49,019 bases of DNA. It comes from a virus. Of this stretch, positions 39,455 through 48,310 are shown in pieces (position 1 is the stretch's first letter; each line of letters begins with the position of its first letter). Both the position numbers and the translations under genes were made by a program. The notes beneath the pieces are model-generated. The model ran no database searches, was not told the DNA's origin, and was given only the letters and a program-made list of their open reading frames with translations. Location: positions 1 through 49,019 of the IMG/VR virus record IMGVR_UViG_3300044624_000287; one strand, written 5' to 3'.

Positions 39455-40900
39455 TTAATTGGCTTTCATACGAGACTCACCTTTGCGAGCGTCTAGCTCA
39501 GCTTGGGCTTCTCGTGCTTCTGCAGTACTTGTACCGATAGCCCGTTTAGTCATGCGAAGAAGTTCCGCATTGGTTTTATTATAGAAAGGACGACCCTCTA
39601 CAGCTGGTTCGGTAGGTTTAGCTGGAGCGCCCGCCAAAGCTTTATCCAAAGCAGATTGTCCAAACACGCCAGGGTACTTAGCTTTAATAGCCGCCAACGC
39701 GTTAGGATCAGTTCCAGCTTCTGAGTACTCTTTATACGCAGCTTCCTTGAGTTTTGGATCGATCTCAGGCGCTTGTGACTTATCAGGTTTCTTCAAGACA
39801 TTTAGGATGCCAGTGATGTCGCCTGTTTTCTTAGCCGCAGCTACCGCACCGTCAATCAGGATTTGTGGGCCCTTTGTGGCTTTCTCATCATCAGATAAGG
39901 CTTCGTATTTAGCCAAGGCATCTTTAACTGCAACACCAGCTTCTCTGTTTTCGTTGGCCAACTTAATCATGTTTTTATACACGCCAGCGTGGGCATTGGC
40001 TTGGTTAGCACTTGCAAGAGCACTCTTAGTCTGAGCACCTTTGAGCGCAACTTCCGCCCCAAACAAACCTGCTGTAATTTTTTGTTTTAGTTCAGATGCA
40101 CTAGTCTCAGCATTTGTAGCAGCAGCTTTAGCAGACGTCTCTGCAGCAGCTGTTTTGCGTTCGTCCAACTCGTATGTCTTTGATTTCCAGAAGTTCTCTG
40201 GGGTCGACGAGCGCATCATCTTGTCTTGCGTATACGTGGTCAACTGCTGCAAAGTTTTCAAGTCAGCAGGCAATGTTTCTTGCTTGCCATCTTTGTACGT
40301 AATCAAAATGCTTTTGCCATCACCCATAGCGCTGGGGACAAGCTTTGCTCTACCGCCGTCTTTAAACCCGTCAAGCTTATCGTCGTTGTACAGTGGAATA
40401 AAACGATTTTCGATGACCGTTGCAGCATCACCATTAGCCGCAGTTAGATCTTTGATAATTGAGTCGTTAAATCCAAGCGCAAGTTCTTGGTTTTTTGCGT
40501 AGCGCGCGTTGCGTTGTAATTCACCAAGTTCCAAAGCACCTTTTTCATACTGTTGGGCTTTGCCAACATCAAGACCACGCAAGCGTCTTAAATAATCTTG
40601 CTGTGCCTGCTCCGCTGTGTACATTTTGGCAGGCGCAGTAGCAATGTCGGAACGTAAGGCAGTCTGTGCGGCTTCAGGTTGAGGGCCCATTTCCCCACCT
40701 AAATATTCTACGGGCTTGCCTTCCATGCCAAGAGTTTCAGCCCCAGCAGTACGTATATCGTTTGCAAGTTGGCGTTCCGCACGTCTAGCTTCAGCTTCTT
40801 CTCGTGCAAACTCTTGCTGTTCTTTTGCAATTTTCATACGCTGCGAAGAGTCGTATATGTCTGCTCCCATGCGGAAGCCTGCGGAAAATGCGCCTGCCAT
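39455..40900 (-). CDS. Internal virion protein, coiled coil
   Basis: A 481-residue, largely helical protein with an N-terminal charged coiled coil (MKIAKEQQEFAREEAEARRA), a mixed middle (PSAMGDGKSILITYKDGKQE) and long Ala/Lys-rich helices. Size, composition and its position directly before the giant protein fit the second ejection protein of short-tailed phages. No enzymatic motif is seen. The stop lies 11 bases before the next ATG. Confidence 0.7.
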   Translation of the reverse strand: MAGAFSAGFRMGADIYDSSQRMKIAKEQQEFAREEAEARRAERQLANDIRTAGAETLGMEGKPVEYLGGEMGPQPEAAQTALRSDIATAPAKMYTAEQAQQDYLRRLRGLDVGKAQQYEKGALELGELQRNARYAKNQELALGFNDSIIKDLTAANGDAATVIENRFIPLYNDDKLDGFKDGGRAKLVPSAMGDGKSILITYKDGKQETLPADLKTLQQLTTYTQDKMMRSSTPENFWKSKTYELDERKTAAAETSAKAAATNAETSASELKQKITAGLFGAEVALKGAQTKSALASANQANAHAGVYKNMIKLANENREAGVAVKDALAKYEALSDDEKATKGPQILIDGAVAAAKKTGDITGILNVLKKPDKSQAPEIDPKLKEAAYKEYSEAGTDPNALAAIKAKYPGVFGQSALDKALAGAPAKPTEPAVEGRPFYNKTNAELLRMTKRAIGTSTAEAREAQAELDARKGESRMKAN

Positions 40901-40912
40901 ATTTTTTACTCC

Positions 40913-41938
40913 TTACAGTTTTGCGTAGTCAACAGCATCATAATGACCGTCAATGCCGTTTTGGATATACGCTTCAGGGCGAACCACTTGCACTTCGTCG
41001 GCCATAACACCAAGCATTGTAGGACCGCCAGCTTTATAGCGGTAGCTGTACACAGGTAGCCCGTTGTCTAAAGTACCAACTTGTTTAATGTCTGTCTTAA
41101 GGCGACGATCAGAGCCCATAGCTTTTGCAGTTGCAACACCAGTAGCAGCGCCAATGATTGTGTTCCATGGGTTTGCATTAGAGCGTGCAGTGTACGCGTC
41201 AATGTCAGCTCTATATTTACCAACACCAATGTTGCCCACTTGACTCCAGCCTTGCATAGCCGATCCAGCAGCAGCATTAGTTGCGCCGCTTGCTCCCATA
41301 GTAGCATTTTGAGCTGTTTGACCTGCGGCAAGACCTGCAGCACCTGCGTTTACTGCAGCGCCAGATTGTTGTAACGATTGCATTGGAAGGCCTGCAGCCA
41401 TATTGTATACGTTAGCTTGTTTCTGTAAACCAAGTTGCTTAGCAGCTTCGCGTGTTTGAGTTGCAGCACTGGCTTTGGCCAAAGCAGCTTGTACGTTGTT
41501 TGCGTTAGCAGCACCGGCAGAGCGACCAGACGTTGGGTCAATACCATAAGCACGATCTCGCATAGCTTGATCTTGGCGAGCAACTTCTTGTGCAGAGGCA
41601 ATATCGCCAATAGCTTGACCAGCCATCTGTTCTTGGTAGCCTGCGGTGTTGTATAGATCAGCATCTGCTTTGAGTTTGTCCATCGCAGGAATAGCTGTTT
41701 CTTCATAACGCTTGGTTGACTTCTTCGCTTGCTCAAGATTGAAGTCAGCAATTTCTCTATCTTTAGCCCATATTTCATCGGCGCGTGACTCTGCTTTTTT
41801 AGTTTGTGCAAGCAGGGTTGGATAAATGTCGTTCTTAAACGTGTTCCACTGTTCAGTAGACAAGTCCGCCAATTGTTTTTGTGCGATCCCAATATTGGGG
41901 TCAGCCACCGGCTTAGCGCCACCTCCGGTCCATCCCAT
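40913..41938 (-). CDS. Virion protein with C-terminal S74 chaperone-like domain
   Basis: A 341-residue protein. The first 150 residues are helical (RADEIWAKDREIADFNLEQA). The centre is Ala/Gly/Gln-rich (QQSGAAVNAGAAGLAAGQTA). The last 70 residues form a Peptidase_S74-like intramolecular chaperone: SDRRLKTDIKQVGTLDNGLP, then TMLGVMADEVQVVRPEA. S74 domains normally cleave themselves from trimeric fibres via a Ser-Lys pair, and S and K are present in SDRRLK. Its presence on an ejection-type protein is unusual. TAATG overlap with the previous gene. Confidence 0.75.
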   Translation of the reverse strand: MGWTGGGAKPVADPNIGIAQKQLADLSTEQWNTFKNDIYPTLLAQTKKAESRADEIWAKDREIADFNLEQAKKSTKRYEETAIPAMDKLKADADLYNTAGYQEQMAGQAIGDIASAQEVARQDQAMRDRAYGIDPTSGRSAGAANANNVQAALAKASAATQTREAAKQLGLQKQANVYNMAAGLPMQSLQQSGAAVNAGAAGLAAGQTAQNATMGASGATNAAAGSAMQGWSQVGNIGVGKYRADIDAYTARSNANPWNTIIGAATGVATAKAMGSDRRLKTDIKQVGTLDNGLPVYSYRYKAGGPTMLGVMADEVQVVRPEAYIQNGIDGHYDAVDYAKL

Positions 41939-42390
41939 TATTCGCCCCTTATAAATTCATCAAAAGAATCGTTGGCAGCAGAGCATGTCCACCCCAACAA
42001 CGACGCTTTGCGTGCATCAGCAATACTGCCTGTCATGGCAACACACAGCACGACCAAGTTAATAAACTCTTTGCGCAACGTATAGCCGTGCGCTTTGCTT
42101 TCAGGTGTCTCATCAATTGCATTCGACGTATGCCATGAAGTAATAATAACAACCAACATGCCAGCTAAAGCTGCGTAGTTATGCTGATAAAACCTATTTG
42201 CAGGCAGCTTAATCAATAACTGAGCAAATACATTGTGGATATCATCCACAGAGATGCGGTTGTCTTTGTCAACAATGTCATCCCAAGTCTCAATAGCGTT
42301 GTAAACCAGCGTCAGAAACTCCAATACTTCTGGGTCTTTTACCGACTCAGTTATCCATGCGGCTAACGGCTGAAGTGTATGGTTACTCAT
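41938..42390 (-). CDS. Unknown 150-residue virion-cluster protein
   Basis: Read from ATG 42390 (MSNHTLQPLAAWITESVKDP); the open frame reaches 42606 but that part lies inside the fibre gene and lacks support. It contains LEFLTLVYNAIETWDDIVDK, a hydrophobic helix MLVVIITSWHTSN, and a helical C-terminus ending DEFIRGE. It may be a tail-associated or host-interacting protein. Its stop overlaps the next ATG. Confidence 0.65.
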   Translation of the reverse strand: MSNHTLQPLAAWITESVKDPEVLEFLTLVYNAIETWDDIVDKDNRISVDDIHNVFAQLLIKLPANRFYQHNYAALAGMLVVIITSWHTSNAIDETPESKAHGYTLRKEFINLVVLCVAMTGSIADARKASLLGWTCSAANDSFDEFIRGE

Positions 42391-42449
42391 GGGGCTGTAT
42401 CTTACAGGGTTTGTGCAAAAAAAGTAGTATTTTTGTATCGGACTAAAAA

Positions 42450-44420
42450 TTATGCTCGGAAAACTCTCCATACAACGGTACAAAATCCTGATCGGCCAAA
42501 AATTCGAATAGTAGGAAATCCGTCTAGCGACTGTATCACGGGACCTGCGTACCCAGCAGTAGCTAAAGTAAACCTGCCTACGCCATAAATAGGCATTGTT
42601 TGCCAATCACCAATAGAGCTTGCACCACAATTACTAAGAATGCCAAAATTTATTCCATCAGGAAATCCTCCTATAGCGGTACAAACAAGGCCGTTAACAT
42701 CACTATTGGTACTAGTAACCGGTATAGTTAATTCATAGTAGTAGGAACCAGCCGGAAAATAAGAAAAAGATGCACCAGCTTCTATCACCCCGAAAGTATT
42801 GTTTATAGGCGAATCATCCATCAAAATATAGGTCCAATCAGAAACCCCTATTGTGACAGTTCCGGAACCTGTGTAAGCTCGAATATAGCCCGGCAAAGTC
42901 GCGCCGCCTAGCATGTTCTCAGCAGCAACGACGTTACCGTTTAGCTTTAAGGTGGTTCCGTTAAAAGTAACATTGGTTGCGCTATTACCAATAGCAAATG
43001 TACCTGTGGGATTAATAAGTGCCCCGTTGCCAGTCATGGTAGTACCACTGATTGCGGGGCTACCGCCAACTACTAACTGACCCCCAAACACTGCATCACC
43101 AGCAGTATTTATATAAAAAGTAGTGTTTCCATTTTTTCGGCCTAAAAGACCAGTACTACCAAAATACACACCATTATTTGTATCGCTACCGGCAAACATA
43201 CCATCTGCAACAGCAAACGTAATTCGTCCAGTGACTGTATCGCCTGCTCTAGATAACTTACTATTAGCCGTAGATAAAGCCGTGTTAGCAGTTGAACTGG
43301 CAGAATTAGCAGTACCCTGAGCTGTGCTGGCAGCTGAACTGGCAGAGTTAGCAGTATTTTGAGCGGTGCTGGCAGCTGAACTGGCAGAGTTAGCAGTGTT
43401 TTGAGCAGCAGTGATACTGGGTGTAAGCGCGGAATTAAGCCAGCCGCTGTCTGGAGTTATATATGAGTAGTTAAGCGCAGTTCCTGCAGCAAGAATGACT
43501 ACACCATTGGCGTCTTTAATTGACAAACCACGGGAATCAATCTGGCTAGCAGTGATCTGCCCACGAATAACGGCTGCGCCAAACTCTGCAACACCGTTTC
43601 CGCCAATGTACCAGCCATTAGTACCACTGGAAAACCCAGTAGATTGGATGTACTGCCCAACATTGATAGAACCAGCAGTAAGTTTGTTAACCGCCAAGTT
43701 GGCAATTTTGGCATCATCTACAGCAAGGTTAGCAATTTTTGCATTGGTCACCGCAAGGTTGGCAATAGCAGCGTTACCTACAGCAAGGTTGGCAATCTTG
43801 GTAGTCGTGATGGCGGCGTCTTTAATCTTGCCAGACTCGACTGCATCAGCCGCTAGTTTAGTAGCGTCAACAATCAAGGGGCCAAGGTCAACACCACCCA
43901 CAAGACCGGTCCCACCAATGGTGCCGGTAGAACTATTGTAGGGCCCAGCAACGTCTGCTTGAGAGACAAAGCGAATCCAGTAATAATAGGTTTTACTAGT
44001 ACCAACGGGGTCAGAGAAAACCGCTCCGGGCGCAAATCCTTGAAGTACTGCGTTTCCAAGAACATTGTTAACAGAACGCCAAATTTCCGTATACGCATAA
44101 TTAAGAAACGTTCCGGACGCATTGGGATCATCCCAACTCAAAAGGATATTTGTAAAACCTGAACTAATACTAAACCCTGTAGGCGTAGGAGGGGGCGTAT
44201 AGTCCGTTGTACCATCATAAATATTTGTAATGGTTAAGTTATTTGAAATAGCAGGGTTAAGTCCGCCTGTAACTACGGTTCCGTTTGGTAAGGGATTACC
44301 CGATATAGCACCGCCTAAAATCTCAAGACTTTCTTTCATAGGGCGGAGAATCGCCGCTATAGTTGTATCCTTAACCGAGGTAATTGAGGGTATACCCGGA
44401 AGCTTTGGTAGATCAGACAT
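42450..44420 (-). CDS. Tail fibre/central tail protein with FNIII and repeat modules
   Basis: A 656-residue protein: an N-terminal virion part, a fibronectin-III-like domain (residues about 75-160, TPTGFSISSGFTNILLSWDD), then tandem IANLAV repeats (about 205-245). A DUF1983-like region, a Ser/Ala/Thr/Asn-rich coiled coil of 14-residue units (TANSASSAASTAQ) and a beta-rich C-terminus follow. This architecture is that of host-recognition fibres. The C-terminal tip (GFPTIRIFGRSGFCTVVWRV) is probably the receptor-binding end. TAATG overlap with the upstream gene. Confidence 0.8.
   Translation of the reverse strand: MSDLPKLPGIPSITSVKDTTIAAILRPMKESLEILGGAISGNPLPNGTVVTGGLNPAISNNLTITNIYDGTTDYTPPPTPTGFSISSGFTNILLSWDDPNASGTFLNYAYTEIWRSVNNVLGNAVLQGFAPGAVFSDPVGTSKTYYYWIRFVSQADVAGPYNSSTGTIGGTGLVGGVDLGPLIVDATKLAADAVESGKIKDAAITTTKIANLAVGNAAIANLAVTNAKIANLAVDDAKIANLAVNKLTAGSINVGQYIQSTGFSSGTNGWYIGGNGVAEFGAAVIRGQITASQIDSRGLSIKDANGVVILAAGTALNYSYITPDSGWLNSALTPSITAAQNTANSASSAASTAQNTANSASSAASTAQGTANSASSTANTALSTANSKLSRAGDTVTGRITFAVADGMFAGSDTNNGVYFGSTGLLGRKNGNTTFYINTAGDAVFGGQLVVGGSPAISGTTMTGNGALINPTGTFAIGNSATNVTFNGTTLKLNGNVVAAENMLGGATLPGYIRAYTGSGTVTIGVSDWTYILMDDSPINNTFGVIEAGASFSYFPAGSYYYELTIPVTSTNSDVNGLVCTAIGGFPDGINFGILSNCGASSIGDWQTMPIYGVGRFTLATAGYAGPVIQSLDGFPTIRIFGRSGFCTVVWRVFRA
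43321..43404 (-). repeat. Tandem 42-bp repeats in tail fibre gene
   Basis: Two nearly identical 42-base units (43321-43362 and 43363-43404) encode the coiled-coil repeat TANSASSAASTAQ; a diverged third unit lies at about 43282-43320. Changes in copy number would lengthen or shorten the fibre stalk by 14 residues. A second tandem set, the 33-base IANLAV units, lies at about 43690-43805. Confidence 0.8.
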
Positions 44421-46093
44421 TAAGCTTGCTCCAGCTCATCCACAGATGTAGCCACTGTAATACGTCGTACAGGGACGTTACCAACGGCCTCAATTTCCCA
44501 ATAGTAAGAACGCGTAACAGGCGGTATACGCACCGGTTCATCCCCAGTCATATTAATCGTCAGAACACCTTGGCCTTCTGCGTACAGATTAAGAGTTAAG
44601 TATGAACCAGGGTTAGCTGCCATGTAGACATAGTCCGCATGCACTTGGACCGCAGCATACGTTGTAGGGCGGTTATGAATAAACTTTTTGGATTTCCACG
44701 TAAATACAGTTGTCGCTGCCGTGTTGGTGTCCAAAGAATAGATTTTGTTATCTGCTGCGGATAAAAAGAACACCGTGCCTGTCACAGGTTCCACAAATCT
44801 GGCTTTGGCATTGGAGTCAAATGTAGCCAAGGGCGGGTTGTCCCCGCGAAGGATAATGATGGACTTACGAGCACCAGCAAGCGTCTGGTAGAACCCAAAG
44901 TACATGTTGTTGTAAATCGCACCTATCATTGTTGACGGATTTACTTCTTGCCATTCTTCGCGTGTGTACAACGCATTAGACATGACTTCTTGATTGCCGG
45001 GAGAAATAGATACTAAGCCGTTAGGGCTGGCGTACAGAACACCATACTCGTCAGATACGATGGATTTCTTGGACACACACGGCTGGACTAAAGACAGCTT
45101 TTCTTGCGCCATACTGGACGGTGTTGTACCAGTAACCATATAAGGGTTGCGCGTTGTGCCCACGAACAACGAATTACCAAACACACCCAGCCCGACAATC
45201 GGGTACTCTGTGGTGATCATGTATGTTGACGGCCACGCATGTGGCAGGTAAGGCTCACAGAACCAGATTTGATTGCCTGTAAACCCTGCCAGCATGCCGT
45301 TTGGCATAGCAACAATACCCTGCAGCGTCGAGGGGGGCGGCGTGAAATACAGTGAAGTCATTGCGCTGCCAAGTTGGGCAACAGTCTTGGTATCTACATA
45401 CGAGGATGTAGCAATAGGAATCTCAGCCACAAGAACATATGAAGCTGTTGTCGCTCCAATAATGGACCTGTAGATTCGGCGGTATTGAAAGTTATAGTTC
45501 CCAGACGGCGGCGTGGAAAACCCTGTAATAGTTACAGCGTCACCGGTTGTGTTGACCGTAATGTTTGTGGCTGGGCTGGGAGCCGATTCCTCAGAGACCG
45601 TCCCAAACACAGTGACATGGGTATATACGTACGCACGGTCTTCAGTAGGAGCAGAGCCTGTACCGGCTTTAGATAAAGCTGGAGCGCCAGTAGGTGCAGG
45701 AACACCCATCTCGTAATAGTTGTTTGGGTACGGGGCCACACCAGCATTGTTGCTTGAAGCTAAAGCCCAGTTGGTTTTTCTAGGTGCAAACCCTGTACTG
45801 GTGTAGTACAAACGAAAATCTGTCAGATCGGCCACGGGGCCTGGAACTATGTCAGCGTCAAAGTTAAACTCTAACCAGATCGGAGTTGTACCAGTTGGCC
45901 CTGTAAATTTAAAAATACTTTGAACACTAGCCCCACCACTAGGGGTATATACCAATGTTGGAGTTCGCCATGGGCGAATCTCAAGAGATGTCAGCTTGGC
46001 ATTGTTTGCAATTTGCGCTTGGTTTCCCTCGAGCGCAGTGGGACCAGTCCTCGGTACGATACCGGAAAAACTTTCAATACGTAAACCGGGCAT
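44420..46093 (-). CDS. Tail hub/tubular-like protein
   Basis: A 557-residue beta-rich protein, MPGLRIESFSGIVPRTGPTA, containing ALEGNQAQIANNAKLTSLEIRPW near the start, FNTEESAPSPATNITVNTTG-like domains, and multiple WLEF, MVTGTTPSSMAQEKLSL and YWEIEAVGN blocks. It resembles the tail nozzle/tubular proteins of short-tailed phages that extend the portal channel. The assignment is by size, order and sequence style. Confidence 0.7.
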   Translation of the reverse strand: MPGLRIESFSGIVPRTGPTALEGNQAQIANNAKLTSLEIRPWRTPTLVYTPSGGASVQSIFKFTGPTGTTPIWLEFNFDADIVPGPVADLTDFRLYYTSTGFAPRKTNWALASSNNAGVAPYPNNYYEMGVPAPTGAPALSKAGTGSAPTEDRAYVYTHVTVFGTVSEESAPSPATNITVNTTGDAVTITGFSTPPSGNYNFQYRRIYRSIIGATTASYVLVAEIPIATSSYVDTKTVAQLGSAMTSLYFTPPPSTLQGIVAMPNGMLAGFTGNQIWFCEPYLPHAWPSTYMITTEYPIVGLGVFGNSLFVGTTRNPYMVTGTTPSSMAQEKLSLVQPCVSKKSIVSDEYGVLYASPNGLVSISPGNQEVMSNALYTREEWQEVNPSTMIGAIYNNMYFGFYQTLAGARKSIIILRGDNPPLATFDSNAKARFVEPVTGTVFFLSAADNKIYSLDTNTAATTVFTWKSKKFIHNRPTTYAAVQVHADYVYMAANPGSYLTLNLYAEGQGVLTINMTGDEPVRIPPVTRSYYWEIEAVGNVPVRRITVATSVDELEQA

Positions 46094-46109
46094 GATCCCA
46101 CCTTTTTAA

Positions 46110-46343
46110 TTAAGCTTCGGGAGCGGCTTCAACAGGAGCTTCGGCTTTCTTGGCTTTTGTTGCTTTTTTACCACCGGCTTCAATTTCTTCAGCCAATGCT
46201 TTGCCATCGTCGTTCAGGTTGAAAACACCGTCGTCATCTAAGCTACCGACTTTTTTACGGTCAGCCATAGCGCCAACAATAATATTGCCAGCGACTAAGT
46301 CAGCGCCAGTTGCTTCCATAAATTGATCAAAACTAATTGCCAT
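46110..46343 (-). CDS. Small acidic/Ala-rich protein
   Basis: A 77-residue protein: MAISFDQFMEATGADLVAGN, then DDDGVFNLNDDGKALAEEIE, then a Lys/Ala/Glu tail (KKATKAKKAEAPVEAAPE). AAGGAG lies before the ATG. A head- or tail-accessory role is possible. It lies between the endolysin and the tail hub gene. Confidence 0.6.
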   Translation of the reverse strand: MAISFDQFMEATGADLVAGNIIVGAMADRKKVGSLDDDGVFNLNDDGKALAEEIEAGGKKATKAKKAEAPVEAAPEA

Positions 46344-46369
46344 GTCGGCTCCTTGAAAGTTGTTAAAAC

Positions 46370-46383
46370 GGTCTGATTAGACC
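46370..46383 (-). terminator. Weak hairpin after endolysin gene
   Basis: On the minus strand GGTCT-AATC-AGACC is followed by GTTTTAACA. The 5-bp stem and four T make a weak candidate terminator or attenuator between the endolysin and the next gene. Confidence 0.3.
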
Positions 46384-46399
46384 TACACACATTTTGCCA

Positions 46400-46996
46400 T
46401 TAAGCACTTAATACTTCAAGAGCATGGTTGATATGTTTAATTCTGTCATCCAGACCAATTGTGCCACCGTTAATTTTCTTGGTCATATTGATAAAGTCGC
46501 GGGCATCTGCAAAACGGTTGAGCTTGTGGGTATTCCAAAACCATCCAGCCGTAAGCGCAGCATACATAGGCGTAGCGACAAGATCAGGCTCCATGACAAA
46601 ATCAACGCCAAGGGCTTGGCCTGCATGGTAGTAATTTGCATGCCCGGTCAGCTGAATCGCACCCCTGCCGCGGAAACGGTACCCATCTCCAGACGCTTCA
46701 TCCCTGTTGCCCATACGTGAGCTGTAAACAGTATTGGCAATAAGCTTCGGATTACGGGCGCATGCTTGTGCTTTGGCAGCATCAAAACGTTTAGGCCATA
46801 ACTTCTGCAACGCTTCTGCACGGTAGTTTAGGTTTTCTTCGAGTATTTTAAAGTTACCACATTCATGTCCGCACTGCCCAATAAAGCATGCTTGGCGTAA
46901 AGGCGTGGAAATATCAAAACGCTCAAAGGTAGCGTTTAACGCATCAACCCATTCAGGGCCGATGTGTAGTTTTTTAAGTTGTTCACTTGTTACCAT
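46400..46996 (-). CDS. GH19-type endolysin
   Basis: A 198-residue glycoside hydrolase family 19-like lysozyme without a signal peptide. The catalytic Glu45 is in FIGQCGHECGNFK, and YRFRGRGAIQLTGHANYYHA is the typical downstream block. It cleaves peptidoglycan at lysis. Lacking an export signal, it needs the holin candidate at 47480-47971. Its first 14 bases overlap the Rz-like gene, so the lysis genes are coupled. Confidence 0.92.
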   Translation of the reverse strand: MVTSEQLKKLHIGPEWVDALNATFERFDISTPLRQACFIGQCGHECGNFKILEENLNYRAEALQKLWPKRFDAAKAQACARNPKLIANTVYSSRMGNRDEASGDGYRFRGRGAIQLTGHANYYHAGQALGVDFVMEPDLVATPMYAALTAGWFWNTHKLNRFADARDFINMTKKINGGTIGLDDRIKHINHALEVLSA

Positions 46997-47480
46997 TTAG
47001 CAAGTCTCTCATCTGGTTGTACGAGTCCACGCACGCATTGAGCGCAGCAGTATTCCTATCCCCTTGGGCAACTATTTCTGCGATGGCTTGGAGGGTTGCT
47101 TGCTCGGCATCAGAAGCTGTGTCAGTCGGTCTGTCAGGTTCACTGGTTGCTTTTGTATCTGCGGGGGCAGGGGCGGCACTTGCGGGGGCTTGTACACAAC
47201 TGGCGGCGGGGAGGCGCACCCTACCAGCACGAATGGCAGCATCCAAAGCACTTTGTTTTTTGTTGACAACATCGTTAACCTCCAAAAGTTTACCAGCAGT
47301 AGCGTTTAATTGTTCGTTAAGTTTCTGTTCAGTCTGACGAGATTCCTCATTCTTCCTGGCAATTTCAATCTGCATTTCTTTGTCACGATCACTCCAGCCA
47401 AAATGGTAGCCACCTCTGTAAGTTCCAAATAAGGTTATACAAAGAACCACCAGAACCCAAGGGAGTGGTATGCCAAACAT
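46983..47480 (-). CDS. Inner-membrane spanin (Rz-like)
   Basis: A 165-residue protein with one N-terminal transmembrane helix (WVLVVLCITLFGTY, residues 8-21) followed by a long charged coiled coil and an Ala/Pro-rich middle. This is the form of i-spanin Rz, which disrupts the outer membrane with an o-spanin. The o-spanin candidate is embedded in another frame at 47072-47272. Start overlaps the stop of the holin candidate. Confidence 0.85.
   Translation of the reverse strand: MFGIPLPWVLVVLCITLFGTYRGGYHFGWSDRDKEMQIEIARKNEESRQTEQKLNEQLNATAGKLLEVNDVVNKKQSALDAAIRAGRVRLPAASCVQAPASAAPAPADTKATSEPDRPTDTASDAEQATLQAIAEIVAQGDRNTAALNACVDSYNQMRDLLNGNK
47072..47272 (-). CDS. Outer-membrane lipoprotein spanin (Rz1-like), embedded
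   Basis: A 66-residue frame inside the Rz gene. It begins MLSTKNKVLWMLPFVLVGCA: positive N-terminus, hydrophobic helix and lipobox LVGC, with C19 as the lipidation site. The mature part is very proline-rich (SPPPVVYKPPQVPPLPPQIQ), as in Rz1. The embedded Rz/Rz1 arrangement is classic for lysis cassettes of phages of Gram-negative hosts. Confidence 0.85.
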   Translation of the reverse strand: MLSTKNKVLWMLPFVLVGCASPPPVVYKPPQVPPLPPQIQKQPVNLTDRLTQLLMPSKQPSKPSQK

Positions 47481-47971
47481 TAGCTCACCTCTTTTCGGGC
47501 CATGGCCAACTGTTGACGCTCGTGATCAGCTTCTAACAAATCAGGCGGTGTTGTTGGAGGAGGCGGTGGAGTCCATGATTCATCTAGATCAGGATTCTTA
47601 AAGTTCAACCAGTTAGGTGCTGACCCTGTTGAAGTCCATGTAGAAGTAGGCGTTACAGACGCTTGAACTACTGGGGGAGGGGTAGGGCTAGGGCTAGGAG
47701 TTCCTTGGATGGCGTTTAAAGCTGTTCCTACACCCTTCTTACCGATAACTCCACCGATGCCACCAACAATCAACAGAACAATGTCGTTCAGCATCTTGGT
47801 ATATGCCATATCAATCGGGGCCATGGTCTTGATTGGCTGCGTCACAAAGGTAACTGAGTACAGCAAAGCAATAACAATAAAGCAAAGAATCAATGTGACC
47901 ATGACGACCACAAAGCCCCACACGTAGGTTTCTACTTCTTCAATTGTTGGTCTTTGTTTCTGGCGGGACAT
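47480..47971 (-). CDS. Holin candidate
   Basis: A 163-residue protein from ATG 47971 (MSRQKQRPTIEEVETYVWGF), preferred over 47989 because of AAGG upstream. It has two membrane helices (about 19-41, FVVVMVTLILCFIVIALLYS; and about 60-77, MLNDIVLLIVGGIGGVIG) and a long Pro/Ser/Thr-rich tail. Position next to spanins and endolysin suggests a holin, though the long tail is atypical. Confidence 0.65.
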   Translation of the reverse strand: MSRQKQRPTIEEVETYVWGFVVVMVTLILCFIVIALLYSVTFVTQPIKTMAPIDMAYTKMLNDIVLLIVGGIGGVIGKKGVGTALNAIQGTPSPSPTPPPVVQASVTPTSTWTSTGSAPNWLNFKNPDLDESWTPPPPPTTPPDLLEADHERQQLAMARKEVS

Positions 47972-48149
47972 CGTTAACCTTCTTTTCAAGAATTGGAGCT
48001 ACCAAGTATTCAGGACAAGTCTGGGTAAACAGACACTTAGGCTTTTGACAACTAGTGTGAACAAAGTTATCAGGGTTCTGGCAGAAGTACCGATAGCGGT
48101 CTTCGCAGCCAGCTAAGAACAATACTGATACTAAAAAGATATATTTCAT
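47940..48149 (-). CDS. Small lipoprotein
   Basis: A 69-residue protein: MKYIFLVSVLFLAGCEDRYR shows a signal peptide and lipobox LAGC (C15). Five further cysteines follow in the mature part (YFCQNP, SCQKPKC, TCPEY), so disulfides are likely. A lysis, superinfection or receptor-blocking role is possible. Overlaps the holin candidate by 32 bases and is linked to the upstream gene by ATGA. Confidence 0.7.
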   Translation of the reverse strand: MKYIFLVSVLFLAGCEDRYRYFCQNPDNFVHTSCQKPKCLFTQTCPEYLVAPILEKKVNDVPPETKTNN

Positions 48150-48310
48150 GCGTACACATCCACAGAGTTAGGTCTTGCCCATTTTTGCTGTTGGATCTGC
48201 TGCTCTTTCTGGTGGTTCAGCCTTTGCAATTCTTGCAAGTTCTTTTGGTGAATAACCTGTTGGGCTTCTTTAAGCATGTTGGCATTGGCCTGATAAGGAG
48301 TAATTTTCAT
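48146..48310 (-). CDS. Small Gln-rich coiled-coil protein
   Basis: A 54-residue protein, MKITPYQANANMLKEAQQVI, continuing with HQKNLQELQRLNHQKEQQIQ and ending NSVDVYA. It is a single, very Gln-rich helix. Its ATG overlaps the preceding stop and its TGA overlaps the lipoprotein ATG (ATGA on both sides), supporting a real gene. Function unknown. Confidence 0.6.
   Translation of the reverse strand: MKITPYQANANMLKEAQQVIHQKNLQELQRLNHQKEQQIQQQKWARPNSVDVYA

Noticed and set aside
42391-42606. Upstream extension of the 41938-42390 gene
   Set aside because: It lies inside the 3' end of the fibre gene and looks like shadow sequence; ATG 42390 follows that gene directly.
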